Assembly: GCA_900763685.1 (NCBI GenBank)
Contig: CAAFLF010000044.1
Span: 1-36,057 of the forward strand
Length of the DNA stretch: 36,057 nt
DNA from: an uncultured Oscillospiraceae bacterium
GTDB lineage: Bacteria; Bacillota; Clostridia; Oscillospirales; Oscillospiraceae
Direction of reading: 5' to 3'
Part shown: positions 15,465-23,546 of the stretch, one piece after another
Numbering within the stretch: the stretch's first letter is position 1
Layout of the letters: each line of letters opens with the position of its first letter
Made by a program: the position numbers and the translations under genes
The notes under the pieces: generated by a model
Told to the model about the DNA's origin: nothing
Database searches by the model: none
Seen by the model: only the letters and a program-made list of their open reading frames with translations

Positions 15465-16175
15465 ATGGCACGCAATATCCTGGTGGTGGAGGACGACCGG
15501 AACATCTCCGATCTCATCCAGATGTATCTTGTGAAGGAGGGCTTCGAGGTGCGCATCGCCGCCGACGGCGGCAAGGCCATCGCGGAGTTCCAGAAGTCCG
15601 CGCCGGACCTCATCCTGCTGGACATCATGCTGCCGGTGATGGACGGCTGGGCCGTCTGCGCCAAGATCCGGGAGACCAGCAAGGTCCCCATCATCATGTT
15701 GACGGCCAAGAGCGAGGTCTTTGACCGCATCCAGGGCTTGGAGATGGGGGCGGACGACTATATCGTGAAGCCCTTTGAGATGAAGGAGCTGCTGGCCCGG
15801 ATCAACGCCGTCCTCCGCCGGACGGAGATCCCGGTGGACACCAGCAAGATCCTGCGCTTTGACAAGCTCACCATCAACCTGGACGCCTACGAGCTCATCG
15901 TGGACGGGAAGAAGATCGACACCCCGCCGAAGGAGCTGGAGCTCCTCTACCACCTGGCGGCCACCCCCAACCGGGTCTATACCCGGAATCAGCTGCTGGA
16001 CGAGGTCTGGGGCTTTGACTACTTCGGCGACAGCCGGACGGTGGATGTCCACATCAAGCGCCTGCGGGAGAAGATCGAGAACGTCTCGGACCAGTGGGCG
16101 CTGAAGACCGTCTGGGGCGTGGGGTATAAGTTTGAGCTGCTGGGCGGCAGGACGGAAGAGAGCGCCAAGGCATGA
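15465..16175 (+). CDS. OmpR/PhoB-family response regulator
   Basis: Cytoplasmic DNA-binding regulator of 236 aa. The receiver domain (3-117) has acidic D10/D11, phospho-acceptor D53 in LLDIMLPVMDG, T80 and K102 (VKPFEMKELL); the winged-helix domain (about 130-228) ends in the usual VDVHIKRLREKI and TVWGVGYKF. GGGAGG is 8 bases before the ATG. It overlaps the kinase gene by 4 bases (ATGA), so both are one unit, and the htrA gene follows. The trio resembles WalRK-HtrA type envelope-control modules, an analogy and not an orthology claim. Confidence 0.95.
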   Translation: MARNILVVEDDRNISDLIQMYLVKEGFEVRIAADGGKAIAEFQKSAPDLILLDIMLPVMDGWAVCAKIRETSKVPIIMLTAKSEVFDRIQGLEMGADDYIVKPFEMKELLARINAVLRRTEIPVDTSKILRFDKLTINLDAYELIVDGKKIDTPPKELELLYHLAATPNRVYTRNQLLDEVWGFDYFGDSRTVDVHIKRLREKIENVSDQWALKTVWGVGYKFELLGGRTEESAKA

Positions 16176-17611
16176 GGAAGTTTCTCAGCCGGCATTTTCA
16201 GGGCCTCTACTGGCAGCAGATGTTCATCACCACCGGCATGGTGCTGCTGACGCTGGCCCTGCTGGGGGCGGCCTTCTTCTCCCTGAGCTATAACTACGCC
16301 CGGGGGGAGCGGAACCAGGAGCTGCAGGAGAAGGCCCACGTGGTGGCGGTCTACTCCCGGGACTATCTGGACGAGACCCAGCCCCTTGGGAGCAAGGACG
16401 TGCTGCGGCTCACAGGCTTCGCCGCCAGCGTCTCGGACGTGAACTTCCTCATCTGCGCCACGGACGGAACGGTCCTCCTCTCCACCGACGACGCCCTGGA
16501 CGGGCAGACGGCCCAGCTGCCGGAGAGCGTGATGAACACCCTCTTCCGGGAGGGGGACTTCGCGAAGAAGACGGACCTGGGGCTCTATGAGCGGAACCGC
16601 TTCGTGGTTGGCGTGCCGGTGCTGGGCCGGGACGGGGCCACGGCCCTGGGCGCGGTCTTCGCCGTGGCGTCCACCACGTCCATGGACACCATGTGGCAGG
16701 CCTTTCTGGGGCTCTTCCTGATGACGGCCATGGTGGTGCTGATGATCGCCTTCGCGGTCTGCTCCGTCACCACCATGCGGCAGATCAAGCCCATCCGGGA
16801 GATGGCCCAGGCCACCCGGCTCTACGCCGAGGGGGATTTCGACGTCCGCATGAAGGACTATGGCCGCAGCGATGAGATCGGCGAGCTGGCGGCGTCCTTC
16901 AACCGGATGGCGGAGACCCTGCAGCAGACGGAGCGCAAGCGCCGGGACTTCATCGCCAACATCTCCCACGAGCTGAAGACCCCCATGACCACCATCGCGG
17001 GCTATACCGACGGCATCCTGGACGGGACCATCCCGCCGGAGTCGGAGAAGCAGTATCTGCAAATTATCTCGGACGAGAGCCGGAGACTCTCTCGCCTGGT
17101 GCGGCGGATGCTGGACGTGAGCCAGCTCCAGGTCATGGATCCCCTCAAGAGCGGCAGCCGCTTCGATGTCTGCGAGTCCATGCGGCGGGTGCTCATCTCC
17201 ATGGAGAAGAAGATCACGGACCGGCACCTGGACGTGGAGGCGGACATCCCGGAGGAGCCCATCCTGGTCCGGGGCGACAACGACATGATCACCCAGGTCA
17301 TCTACAACCTGCTGGAAAACGCCGCCAAGTTCGCCCGGACGGGCACGGCCCTCTACCTCGGCGTTACCGCGGCGGCGGACGGCAAGGCCTATGTCACCGT
17401 CCGCAACCTGGGGGACACCATCCCCGCCGACGAGCTGCCCAAGCTCTTCGAGCGCTTCCACAAGAGCGACAAATCCCGCAGCGAGGACAAGGACGGCGTG
17501 GGCCTGGGGCTCTACATCGTCAAGACCATTCTGGAGCAGCATAAGGAACAGATCCAGGTGACAAGCGAGGACGGCGTGACCACCTTCCGCTTCTCCCTGT
17601 CCCTGGAGTGA
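16172..17611 (+). CDS. Membrane sensor histidine kinase
   Basis: Partner of the preceding response regulator. The 479-aa protein has a first membrane segment (about 17-40), an extracytoplasmic sensor domain of about 130 residues (41-172), a second membrane segment (177-199), HAMP (about 202-255), the phospho-acceptor helix with HELKTP (H266) and the ATPase domain with NLLENAAKFA near 375 and DGVGLGLYIVK near 448. The sensor domain has a double-CACHE/PAS-like look (LICATDGTVLLST ... VVGVPVLGRDGATALGAVF), but no ligand can be named. The start overlaps the regulator stop by ATGA. Confidence 0.94.
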   Translation: MRKFLSRHFQGLYWQQMFITTGMVLLTLALLGAAFFSLSYNYARGERNQELQEKAHVVAVYSRDYLDETQPLGSKDVLRLTGFAASVSDVNFLICATDGTVLLSTDDALDGQTAQLPESVMNTLFREGDFAKKTDLGLYERNRFVVGVPVLGRDGATALGAVFAVASTTSMDTMWQAFLGLFLMTAMVVLMIAFAVCSVTTMRQIKPIREMAQATRLYAEGDFDVRMKDYGRSDEIGELAASFNRMAETLQQTERKRRDFIANISHELKTPMTTIAGYTDGILDGTIPPESEKQYLQIISDESRRLSRLVRRMLDVSQLQVMDPLKSGSRFDVCESMRRVLISMEKKITDRHLDVEADIPEEPILVRGDNDMITQVIYNLLENAAKFARTGTALYLGVTAAADGKAYVTVRNLGDTIPADELPKLFERFHKSDKSRSEDKDGVGLGLYIVKTILEQHKEQIQVTSEDGVTTFRFSLSLE

Positions 17612-17643
17612 GGGAACCATTCCCGGAAACGAGGAAACTGCCT

Positions 17644-19125
17644 ATGAAGGACACCGAATACCGTCCGGAACCCCTGGAAAACCCGGACATCGCCCAGGAG
17701 GACATCCCGGAGACCCCCGCCGAGGCGGAGGCCATGCCGGTGGTCCTGCCGGACCTCAGTGAGAGCCGCCCGGTGGTCACCGGGGAGCCGATGGAGGGGC
17801 CGGAAGCCGTCCCGGAGGACCGGGAGGTGGTGCTGACCTACCTCCAGGACCCGCCCCGGGAGGTGGTGGAGTACTACCTCCACAAGGCCCGGCTCCCCCG
17901 GCAGGGGGACGCCCCCGCGCCCGCCCCGGCCGGGTCCATCGACCGGCAATTGGCCCAGGCGGCGGAGGGGAAGCCGGAGCCGCCCGCGCCCAAGCGCCCC
18001 GGCAGGCGCCGGAGACGGCGGGCCATCCTCATCACCCTGGGGATCTTGCTGCTGGTGGCGGTCATCGCCGTGCTGGTCTTCCACTTCACCCGGAGCGACG
18101 CGCCGGACGAGAGCCGGGAGCCCTATCCCGGCTATGAGCAGACGGCCACGGACCAGGCCATCACCATCCCCAGCTGCCGGGCCCGGAAGGACCTGCGGGT
18201 GGAGCTGGCCGCCGGTCACGGGGAGGCCCTGACGGCGGAGGAGGTCTACGCCCGGGTGAATCCCGCCACGGTGACGGTGGTCTGCGACGTGTCCGACACC
18301 AGCGCCAGCGTGGGGACCGGCGTCATCATCACGGCGGACGGCTACGTCCTCACCAACCACCACGTGGTGGCCGGGGGGCGGAACTGCACCGTGACCCTCT
18401 CGGATAACGTCCAGTACGAGGCCAAGTACGTGGTCAGCGACGAGGTCAACGACCTGGCGGTCCTCAAGATCGTGGACGCCCGGGACCTGCCCACGGCGGA
18501 GCTGGGGGACTCGTCCCTCCTGACGGTGGGCGAGACGGTTTACGCCATCGGCAACCCCCTGGGCGTGGAGCTCCGGGGCACCTTTACGGACGGTCTCGTC
18601 TCCGCCCTGGACCGGGACGTGGACGTGGACGGCCGGACCATGACCCTGATCCAGACCAACGCGGCCCTGAACTCCGGCAACTCCGGCGGGCCCCTCATCA
18701 ACCAGTACGGCCAGGTGGTGGGCATCAACACCATCAAGATGATGTCGGAGTTCTCCAACATCGAGGGGCTGGGCTTCGCCATCCCCACCCAGGCCATCCG
18801 CCGGGTGGTGAACCAGCTGCTCACCGACGGGGAGATCCCGCCGGAGCCCCTTCTGGGCATCACCGTGGATATGATGGGCACCCTCCTGCCGGACGGCAGC
18901 GTGGGCGCCCGCATCCACTCCGTCTCCGAGGGCAGCGCCGGCGACCGGGCGGGCCTGCAGGCCGATGACATCATCGTCTCCGCCGGGGGCGAGGATGTCC
19001 GGGGCAGCGGCGACGTGCTGCGGGTCCGGAAGAGCTACCGCGTGGGCGAGGAGATGCCCATGCGGGTCTGGCGGGACGGCGAGTATCTGGACGTGGTCCT
19101 GGACCTCCAGGAAGCGGCTGGATAA
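17644..19125 (+). CDS. Membrane-anchored HtrA/DegP-type serine protease with PDZ domain
   Basis: Envelope quality-control protease. I choose ATG 17644 (GAGG 9 bases upstream) over a GTG at 17608 that lacks a binding site. The 493-aa protein has a long acidic, Pro/Glu-rich cytoplasmic part (1-115), a cluster of six Arg (121-126), one membrane segment (127-148), the trypsin-like domain with triad H240 (TNHHVV), D270 (NDLAVLKI) and S347 (NSGNSGGP), and a C-terminal PDZ domain (about 400-490). Protease and PDZ therefore lie outside the membrane. It follows the kinase gene by 32 bases and ends at two consecutive terminators, so it probably belongs to the two-component operon. Confidence 0.93.
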   Translation: MKDTEYRPEPLENPDIAQEDIPETPAEAEAMPVVLPDLSESRPVVTGEPMEGPEAVPEDREVVLTYLQDPPREVVEYYLHKARLPRQGDAPAPAPAGSIDRQLAQAAEGKPEPPAPKRPGRRRRRRAILITLGILLLVAVIAVLVFHFTRSDAPDESREPYPGYEQTATDQAITIPSCRARKDLRVELAAGHGEALTAEEVYARVNPATVTVVCDVSDTSASVGTGVIITADGYVLTNHHVVAGGRNCTVTLSDNVQYEAKYVVSDEVNDLAVLKIVDARDLPTAELGDSSLLTVGETVYAIGNPLGVELRGTFTDGLVSALDRDVDVDGRTMTLIQTNAALNSGNSGGPLINQYGQVVGINTIKMMSEFSNIEGLGFAIPTQAIRRVVNQLLTDGEIPPEPLLGITVDMMGTLLPDGSVGARIHSVSEGSAGDRAGLQADDIIVSAGGEDVRGSGDVLRVRKSYRVGEEMPMRVWRDGEYLDVVLDLQEAAG

Positions 19126-19141
19126 CAAGAGAAAATACGAG

Positions 19142-19174
19142 AAAACCAGGCGCCTTTCCAGGCGCCTGGTTTTT
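19142..19174 (+). terminator. Terminator 1 after htrA
   Basis: Thirteen-base arms 19142-19154 and 19161-19173 pair perfectly around 6 bases, followed by a T-run (19170-19174). It begins 16 bases after the htrA stop. Confidence 0.85.
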
Positions 19175-19193
19175 CGCGGACCCCAACAGCCTC

Positions 19194-19224
19194 AACAGGC
19201 GCCCTTTTGGGTGCCTGTTTTTTT
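19194..19224 (+). terminator. Terminator 2 after htrA
   Basis: Arms 19194-19204 and 19209-19219 pair with a single G-T, followed by a run of seven T (19218-19224). It follows the first terminator by 20 bases and ends 7 bases before the stop of the convergent minus-strand gene. Confidence 0.8.
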
Positions 19225-19230
19225 CGTGGG

Positions 19231-19593
19231 TCAGGAGTCTTTGCGCTTCAGCAGCGCCGCGGCGGAGGCCAGGAGGTAGAGGCCGAAGGGGACGCGGAGG
19301 GCGTCCGTGGAGACGGCGGTGGAGAGGAAGGCCCCCAGGGCGGCGCAGAGGACGGCGGGGGGAATGGCGGCTTTCAGCGTGGGGGCGTGGAGGAAGCCGC
19401 CCTTCCCGTGGAGGTAGAGGGCGGAGGCCGCCGTGGGCAGGAAGAAGAGGAGGTTCACGCACTGGGCCGTCCGGGCGTCCACCCCCAGAAGGAGGGTCAT
19501 CACCAGCAGCAGCAACGTGCCCCCGCCCACGCCCCAGGCACTGACGGTCCCGCAGGCGAGGCCCAAAAGCAGGGGGAGAAGCCAGGTCATCAT
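19231..19593 (-). CDS. Half-size TauE/SafE (TSUP) family membrane protein, second gene of pair
   Basis: TSUP proteins move sulfur-containing or other small organic anions, usually as a 240-270 aa protein made of two similar halves. This one is 120 aa with about four hydrophobic segments and the half-domain signature WGVGGGTLLLLVMTLLLGVDARTAQ (only a part of the family core is quoted). AAAGGAG is 8 bases before the ATG. It follows its partner (19619-19972) by 25 bases; together they would supply both halves of one transporter. Substrate unknown. Confidence 0.82.
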   Translation of the reverse strand: MMTWLLPLLLGLACGTVSAWGVGGGTLLLLVMTLLLGVDARTAQCVNLLFFLPTAASALYLHGKGGFLHAPTLKAAIPPAVLCAALGAFLSTAVSTDALRVPFGLYLLASAAALLKRKDS

Positions 19594-19618
19594 GGGGGGA
19601 ACTCCTTTCGGGCGGGGC

Positions 19619-19972
19619 TTAGGTGAGGTAGCGTACCGCCCCGTAGAGGAGGAAGGCGGCGAAGAGGTAACGGAGGAGCTTGGGGGAGACCTTGCCGTAG
19701 AGCCGTCCGCCGAGAAAGCCGCCCAGGAGGCCGCCGATGAGGTACGGCAGGGCGAAGAGGAAGTCGAAATCCGTCCGCAGGAGGCAGACGGCGGCGGAGA
19801 CGGCGCAGACCGGGAAGATGACGGCCACGCAGGTGGCGAAGAGCTGCCGGGGGCGCAGGGCCTTCTCCCGGCTCATGAGGGGCAGGAAGACCATGCCCCC
19901 TCCCCCGCCGAAAAGCCCGTTGGCCAGGCCCGCGGCGGCGCCCGCCAGTCTCGCCCGTCCCTTCGCGTCCAT
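19619..19972 (-). CDS. Half-size TauE/SafE (TSUP) family membrane protein, first gene of pair
   Basis: A 117-aa membrane protein with the TSUP half-domain signature GLANGLFGGGGGMVFLPLM near residue 20 and about four hydrophobic segments ending in LLGGFLGGRLYGKVS and a C-terminal helix. An upstream in-frame start at 20032 is unlikely because the extra residues are Arg/Pro-rich without features, and GGGGAG stands 6 bases before the ATG at 19972. It is expected to pair with the next gene to form a full transporter, which is inference from the family's two-fold repeat. Confidence 0.82.
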   Translation of the reverse strand: MDAKGRARLAGAAAGLANGLFGGGGGMVFLPLMSREKALRPRQLFATCVAVIFPVCAVSAAVCLLRTDFDFLFALPYLIGGLLGGFLGGRLYGKVSPKLLRYLFAAFLLYGAVRYLT

Positions 19973-20016
19973 GGGCCTCTCCCCTTCCCGGCCCCGGCTC
20001 TGGCCGGGGGATGTAC

Positions 20017-20047
20017 GGTCCCGCGGGGGCACGCTCCCGGCGGGACC
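20017..20047 (-). terminator. Weak hairpin after the DUF1540 gene
   Basis: Eight-base arms 20017-20024 and 20040-20047 pair perfectly with a long GC-rich loop, just beyond the DUF1540 stop on the minus strand. No T-run follows, so termination is uncertain and read-through into the TSUP pair is possible. Confidence 0.3.
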
Positions 20048-20054
20048 CTGGACC

Positions 20055-20243
20055 TTACTTCATCTTGAAGCTCTGGCAGTCGGTGCACTCCACCATGGTG
20101 GGGTTGGACTCATGGGTGCCCACCCGGATGGAGGTCAGGCCGCAGTAGTTCTGGTCCTGGCAGTGGTTGGCGCAGTTGTTCACGGTGCACTGGATGCTCT
20201 GGTTGGGGGTGCAGGCGCAGCCGCCGTTGGTGCAGTCCTTCAT
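20055..20243 (-). CDS. DUF1540 domain small cysteine-rich protein
   Basis: A 62-aa protein with nine cysteines (4, 9, 11, 19, 24, 28, 34, 53, 56) in the DUF1540 arrangement: IQCTVNNCANHCQDQNYCGL followed by SIRVG and a C-terminal ECTDCQSF. The family occurs in Clostridia, often as one or two such domains, and a metal-binding role is assumed from the cysteines; function is not established. GGGAGG lies 9-10 bases before the ATG. It is divergent from the pepF gene. Confidence 0.88.
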   Translation of the reverse strand: MKDCTNGGCACTPNQSIQCTVNNCANHCQDQNYCGLTSIRVGTHESNPTMVECTDCQSFKMK

Positions 20244-20368
20244 AAGAAAGGTCCTCCCGTGTGTTTGATTTCTGGCTTTCGCCGAGGGGTAGTTTGCGCC
20301 GCGGCGGGGAAATTATGCGCGCTGTCCGCCAGCGGCGGCATCCGGGACGGAAAAGCGTCCTTTGGGAG

Positions 20369-20397
20369 TTGGCACGGGGGAAAAACTGTGGTATCAT
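20369..20397 (+). promoter_or_regulatory. Predicted sigma-A promoter of pepF
   Basis: TTGGCA (20369-20374), 17 bases, TATCAT (20392-20397), each one base off consensus, with an extended -10 TG at the right place (TGTGG before the box). It lies about 45 bases before the pepF start. Confidence 0.75.
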
Positions 20398-20440
20398 AGC
20401 CTTGTCACACTCAAAAATTTTTTTGAAGGAGGAGATCCTT

Positions 20441-22240
20441 TTGGACAACGAGAAAATCCCTCTGCGGAGCGAGGTGCCCGAGGCCGAGACCTGGGACCTG
20501 CGGGACCTGTACCCCACGGACGAGGCCTGGCTCGCCGAGTATGAGGACCTGAAGACCATGCCGGAGCGGGCCGCCGCCTTCCAGGGAAAGCTCGGCAAGA
20601 GCGCGGAGGACCTGCTGCTCTGGTTCCGCCTGCAGGACGAGATCCAGGAGCGGCTGAGCCGCTTCCACACCTACGCCAGCTGCAAGAGCGACCAGGATAC
20701 CGGCAACGGCACCTATCAGGACTTCCGGGGCAAGGCCATGGGCACGTACGTGGCCGTCCTCAGCGCCTGCGCCTTCGCGACGCCGGAGATCATGGCCATC
20801 GACGACGACACCCTCAACCTCTTCTACGCCGCGCAGCCGGAGCTGCTGGGCTACCAGCGCTCCCTCTACCAGATCCGCCGCCGGAAGGCCCACATCCTCT
20901 CCCCCGAGTGCGAGAAGCTGCTGGCCGCCGCCGGTGAGATGGCGGACTCCCCCGACCGGGTGAGCTCCACCTTCCGGGACGCCGACCTGACCTTCCCCTC
21001 CGTGGTGGACGGTGAGGGGAAGGAGCGGACCCTGACGGACGCCACCTTCATCCCCATGCTGATGGGCAGCGACCGGGCCCTGCGCAAGACCGCCTTTGAG
21101 ACCTACTACGCCCGGATGAGCGAGTTCAAGAACACCCTGGCCGCCACCCTGGACGCCCAGTTCAAGTCCCTGAAGTTCTTCGCCGACGCCCGGGGCTATG
21201 AGAGCACCCTGGCGGCCTCCCTGGACGCCACGGAGGTGCCCATTGAGGTTTACCATAATCTCATCTCCGCCGTCCACGACAACCTGGACAAGATGTACCG
21301 CTACGTGGCCCTGCGGAAGAAGCGCCTGGGCGTGGACGAGCTCCACATGTACGACGTCTACACCCCCATCGTGGCGGACGCCGACAGCGTCATCCCCTAT
21401 GAGACCGCCAAGGAGACGGTGCTGGAGGCCCTGGCCGTCCTGGGCAAGGACTATACCGACCTGCTGAAGGAAGGCTTCGACCACCGCTGGATCGACGTCC
21501 GGGAGAACGTGGGCAAGCGGGGCGGCGCCTACTCCACCGGCAGCGGCAAGCCCCATCCCTATGTCCTCCTAAACCACAAGGACAACCTGGACTGCCAGTT
21601 CACCCTGGCCCACGAGATGGGCCACGCCCTCCACAGCTACCACTCCGTGACCCATCAGCCCACCGCCACCAGCGACTACGTGATCTTCGTGGCGGAGGTG
21701 GCCTCCACCTGCAACGAGGTGCTGCTGATGCGCCACCTGCTGGGCAAGACCACCGATCCCAAGGAGCGGGCCTACCTCATCAACCACTTCCTGGATCAGT
21801 TCAAGGGCACGGTGTACCGCCAGACCATGTTCGCGGAGTTCGAGCTGGCCATGGGCCGGATGGTGGAGGGCGGCCAGACCCTCACCGCCGACGCCCTCAG
21901 CGAGAAGTATCTGGAACTCAACAAGCTCTACTTCGGGCCCGACATGGTGTCCGATCCCCAGATCGCCCTGGAGTGGACCCGCATCCCCCACTTCTTCTAC
22001 AACTACTATGTCTTCCAGTACGCCACCGGCTTCTCCGCCGCCGTGGCCATCGCGGACCGCATCCTGACCCTGGGCGAGAGCGCCGTGGCGGACTACAAGA
22101 AGTTCCTCTCCGGCGGCTCCAGCACCGACCCCATCAGCCTGCTGAAGATCGCGGGCGTGGACATGTCCAGCCCCGCCCCCGTCAACGCCGCCCTGAAGCT
22201 CTTCGGCGAGCTGGTGGACGAGCTGGAAAAGCTGGGCTGA
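20441..22240 (+). CDS. pepF: Oligoendopeptidase F (M3 metallopeptidase)
   Basis: Cytoplasmic zinc peptidase cleaving peptides of roughly 7-17 residues. The 599-aa product has the normal length, the N-terminal PepF signature (TWDLRDLYPTDEAWLAEYE) and the zinc motif HEMGH at 391-395 (LAHEMGHALHSYHS), with the downstream glutamate in the FVAEVASTCNEVLL segment. The start is TTG at 20441: AAGGAGG stands 8 bases before it, no ATG lies nearby, and the family's usual N-terminus begins a few residues later. It is a single-gene unit with its own promoter (20369-20397) and a 19-bp terminator at 22273-22313. Confidence 0.95.
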   Translation: MDNEKIPLRSEVPEAETWDLRDLYPTDEAWLAEYEDLKTMPERAAAFQGKLGKSAEDLLLWFRLQDEIQERLSRFHTYASCKSDQDTGNGTYQDFRGKAMGTYVAVLSACAFATPEIMAIDDDTLNLFYAAQPELLGYQRSLYQIRRRKAHILSPECEKLLAAAGEMADSPDRVSSTFRDADLTFPSVVDGEGKERTLTDATFIPMLMGSDRALRKTAFETYYARMSEFKNTLAATLDAQFKSLKFFADARGYESTLAASLDATEVPIEVYHNLISAVHDNLDKMYRYVALRKKRLGVDELHMYDVYTPIVADADSVIPYETAKETVLEALAVLGKDYTDLLKEGFDHRWIDVRENVGKRGGAYSTGSGKPHPYVLLNHKDNLDCQFTLAHEMGHALHSYHSVTHQPTATSDYVIFVAEVASTCNEVLLMRHLLGKTTDPKERAYLINHFLDQFKGTVYRQTMFAEFELAMGRMVEGGQTLTADALSEKYLELNKLYFGPDMVSDPQIALEWTRIPHFFYNYYVFQYATGFSAAVAIADRILTLGESAVADYKKFLSGGSSTDPISLLKIAGVDMSSPAPVNAALKLFGELVDELEKLG

Positions 22241-22272
22241 GCCTGGGAAAGCCCGGACAAACTCCTGAAATC

Positions 22273-22313
22273 AACGCAAGGAACGCCGCCCACAGGGCGG
22301 CGTTCCTTGCGTT
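22273..22313. terminator. Bidirectional-looking 19-bp terminator between pepF and the XRE regulator
   Basis: 22273-22291 and 22295-22313 pair perfectly around ACA. A T-stretch follows on the + strand and a TTGATTT on the minus strand, so it can serve both convergent genes; the XRE regulator ends only 2 bases away. Confidence 0.8.
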
Positions 22314-22314
22314 T

Positions 22315-23394
22315 TCAGTTCTCCGACTCGAAAGCCGTGAGGAAGGCGCCAGCCTCCGGGTCCTCCCCCTGCTGGGTGAAGACCTGCCGGACGGCGGCCC
22401 GGGCGGTGGCGCCCATGCTGTCGTAGGCCATGGCGGTGTCCGGCCCCTCGTACCAGCGGAGGGCGTCCGCCCGGTAGTTGGGGGCGGCGTCGAAGCGGTC
22501 CGCCAGGGCCAGGGCCTCCCGGAGGAAGGCCTCGGCGTCCTGCTCCCGCCCGCTCTTCCAGGCGATCTGGGCCCGGCAGCCCAGGGCGGCGGCCCGGTAC
22601 TTCGTGAGGTAGCTGACCCGGTCGGGCCGCTCCAGCCCCCGCAGGAAGGGATAGAGCCAGGCCAGGACCTCATCCGCCTGGTCCAGGCGGCCCCGGTCCT
22701 CGTAGATGTCGCCGAACTTGCCGACGATCTGGATGAGGCCGGAGATGTGCCGCAGCAGGGCCATGCTCAGGAGAGACATGGCCTCCTCCCGGCGGCCGGC
22801 CATCCCGGCCAGGATGCAGCCGATGGCCTCGTCGTTGACGCCGCAGGGATTGTTGGCCCGGAGCATGGCGATGGCCCGCTCCTCCTCCCCCAGGCCCAGG
22901 AGGACGTCCGCCATCTCGATGCGGAGGCTGGTCTCACTGATGGCGGGGTCGCTGTTCTGGTCCAGCAGGCGGCAGGCGTGGCTGAGAAGCTCCAGGGCCC
23001 GGCGGAGGGCGGGCTCCCGCTTGCGCTCGATGCCCGCCATGTGGAAGAGCTGGGCCGCCGGGTAGACCACGGCGAAGCGGTTGGGGTACTTCCGCAGGGC
23101 CATCTCGGCCTCCCGGGCGCCCTCGTCATAGCGCTTGTCCCGGCGGGCGGCGTCGATGCGCGCCCCGGCCTCCTGGCAGCCGCCGTCCCGCAGGCGGAAG
23201 CCCAGCAGGGCGTCCACCGACAGGTCGAAGAAGTCAGCCAGCTCCAGCAGGGTCTCCAGCTCCGGCACGGACTGGCCCAGCTCCCACTTGCTCACCGCCG
23301 CCACGCTGACGCCCATGGCCTCCGCCAGCTGCTCCTGGGTCAGGCCCCGCTGCCGGCGGCAGAAGCGGAGACGGTCGGAAAATTCATGTTTCAT
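22315..23394 (-). CDS. XRE-family regulator with TPR-like C-terminal domain
   Basis: The 359-aa protein has an N-terminal Cro/CI helix-turn-helix (about 8-62; GLTQEQLAEAMGVSVAAVSK is the recognition region) and a long helical C-terminal part (about 80-350) rich in Ala/Leu/Glu with degenerate TPR-like pairs of helices. Such architectures in Firmicutes include peptide-sensing regulators, but no specific group can be assigned. GGAGG is 9 bases before the ATG. A possible extended -10 promoter lies at 23427-23435. No obvious target operon stands next to it besides itself. Confidence 0.85.
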   Translation of the reverse strand: MKHEFSDRLRFCRRQRGLTQEQLAEAMGVSVAAVSKWELGQSVPELETLLELADFFDLSVDALLGFRLRDGGCQEAGARIDAARRDKRYDEGAREAEMALRKYPNRFAVVYPAAQLFHMAGIERKREPALRRALELLSHACRLLDQNSDPAISETSLRIEMADVLLGLGEEERAIAMLRANNPCGVNDEAIGCILAGMAGRREEAMSLLSMALLRHISGLIQIVGKFGDIYEDRGRLDQADEVLAWLYPFLRGLERPDRVSYLTKYRAAALGCRAQIAWKSGREQDAEAFLREALALADRFDAAPNYRADALRWYEGPDTAMAYDSMGATARAAVRQVFTQQGEDPEAGAFLTAFESEN

Positions 23395-23426
23395 GGAAAA
23401 CGTCCTCCCTTGTTCTTGATGGGTCC

Positions 23427-23435
23427 ATTATGGCA
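23427..23435 (-). promoter_or_regulatory. Possible extended -10 promoter of the XRE regulator
   Basis: On the minus strand TGC-CATAAT (23435-23427), an extended -10 with five of six matches. The region 17 bases upstream has only a weak -35. It lies about 30 bases before the start codon. Confidence 0.4.
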
Positions 23436-23485
23436 CGGCTCTCCCGGGAGCGGAAGGCATCGGCGGTAGAGTTGGTAGAGACTCT

Positions 23486-23504
23486 TTTCAACCAAGGGTT
23501 GAAA
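23486..23504. repeat. 8-bp inverted repeat upstream of the XRE regulator
   Basis: TTTCAACC (23486-23493) and GGTTGAAA (23497-23504) are perfect inverted arms around AAG. It lies between the HAD gene terminator and the XRE promoter, about 55 bp upstream of the -10. It could be a regulator binding site or a small hairpin; no T-run follows on either strand. Confidence 0.4.
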
Positions 23505-23511
23505 GAAAGGG

Positions 23512-23540
23512 GAGAAAAGCGCCGCCCGGAAGGGCGGCGT
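23512..23540 (-). terminator. Terminator of the HAD phosphatase gene
   Basis: Eight-base GC arms 23520-23527 and 23532-23539 pair around four bases; on the minus strand TTTT (23518-23515) follows. It starts 7 bases after the stop codon of the HAD gene. Confidence 0.8.
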
Positions 23541-23546
23541 GGGGGG

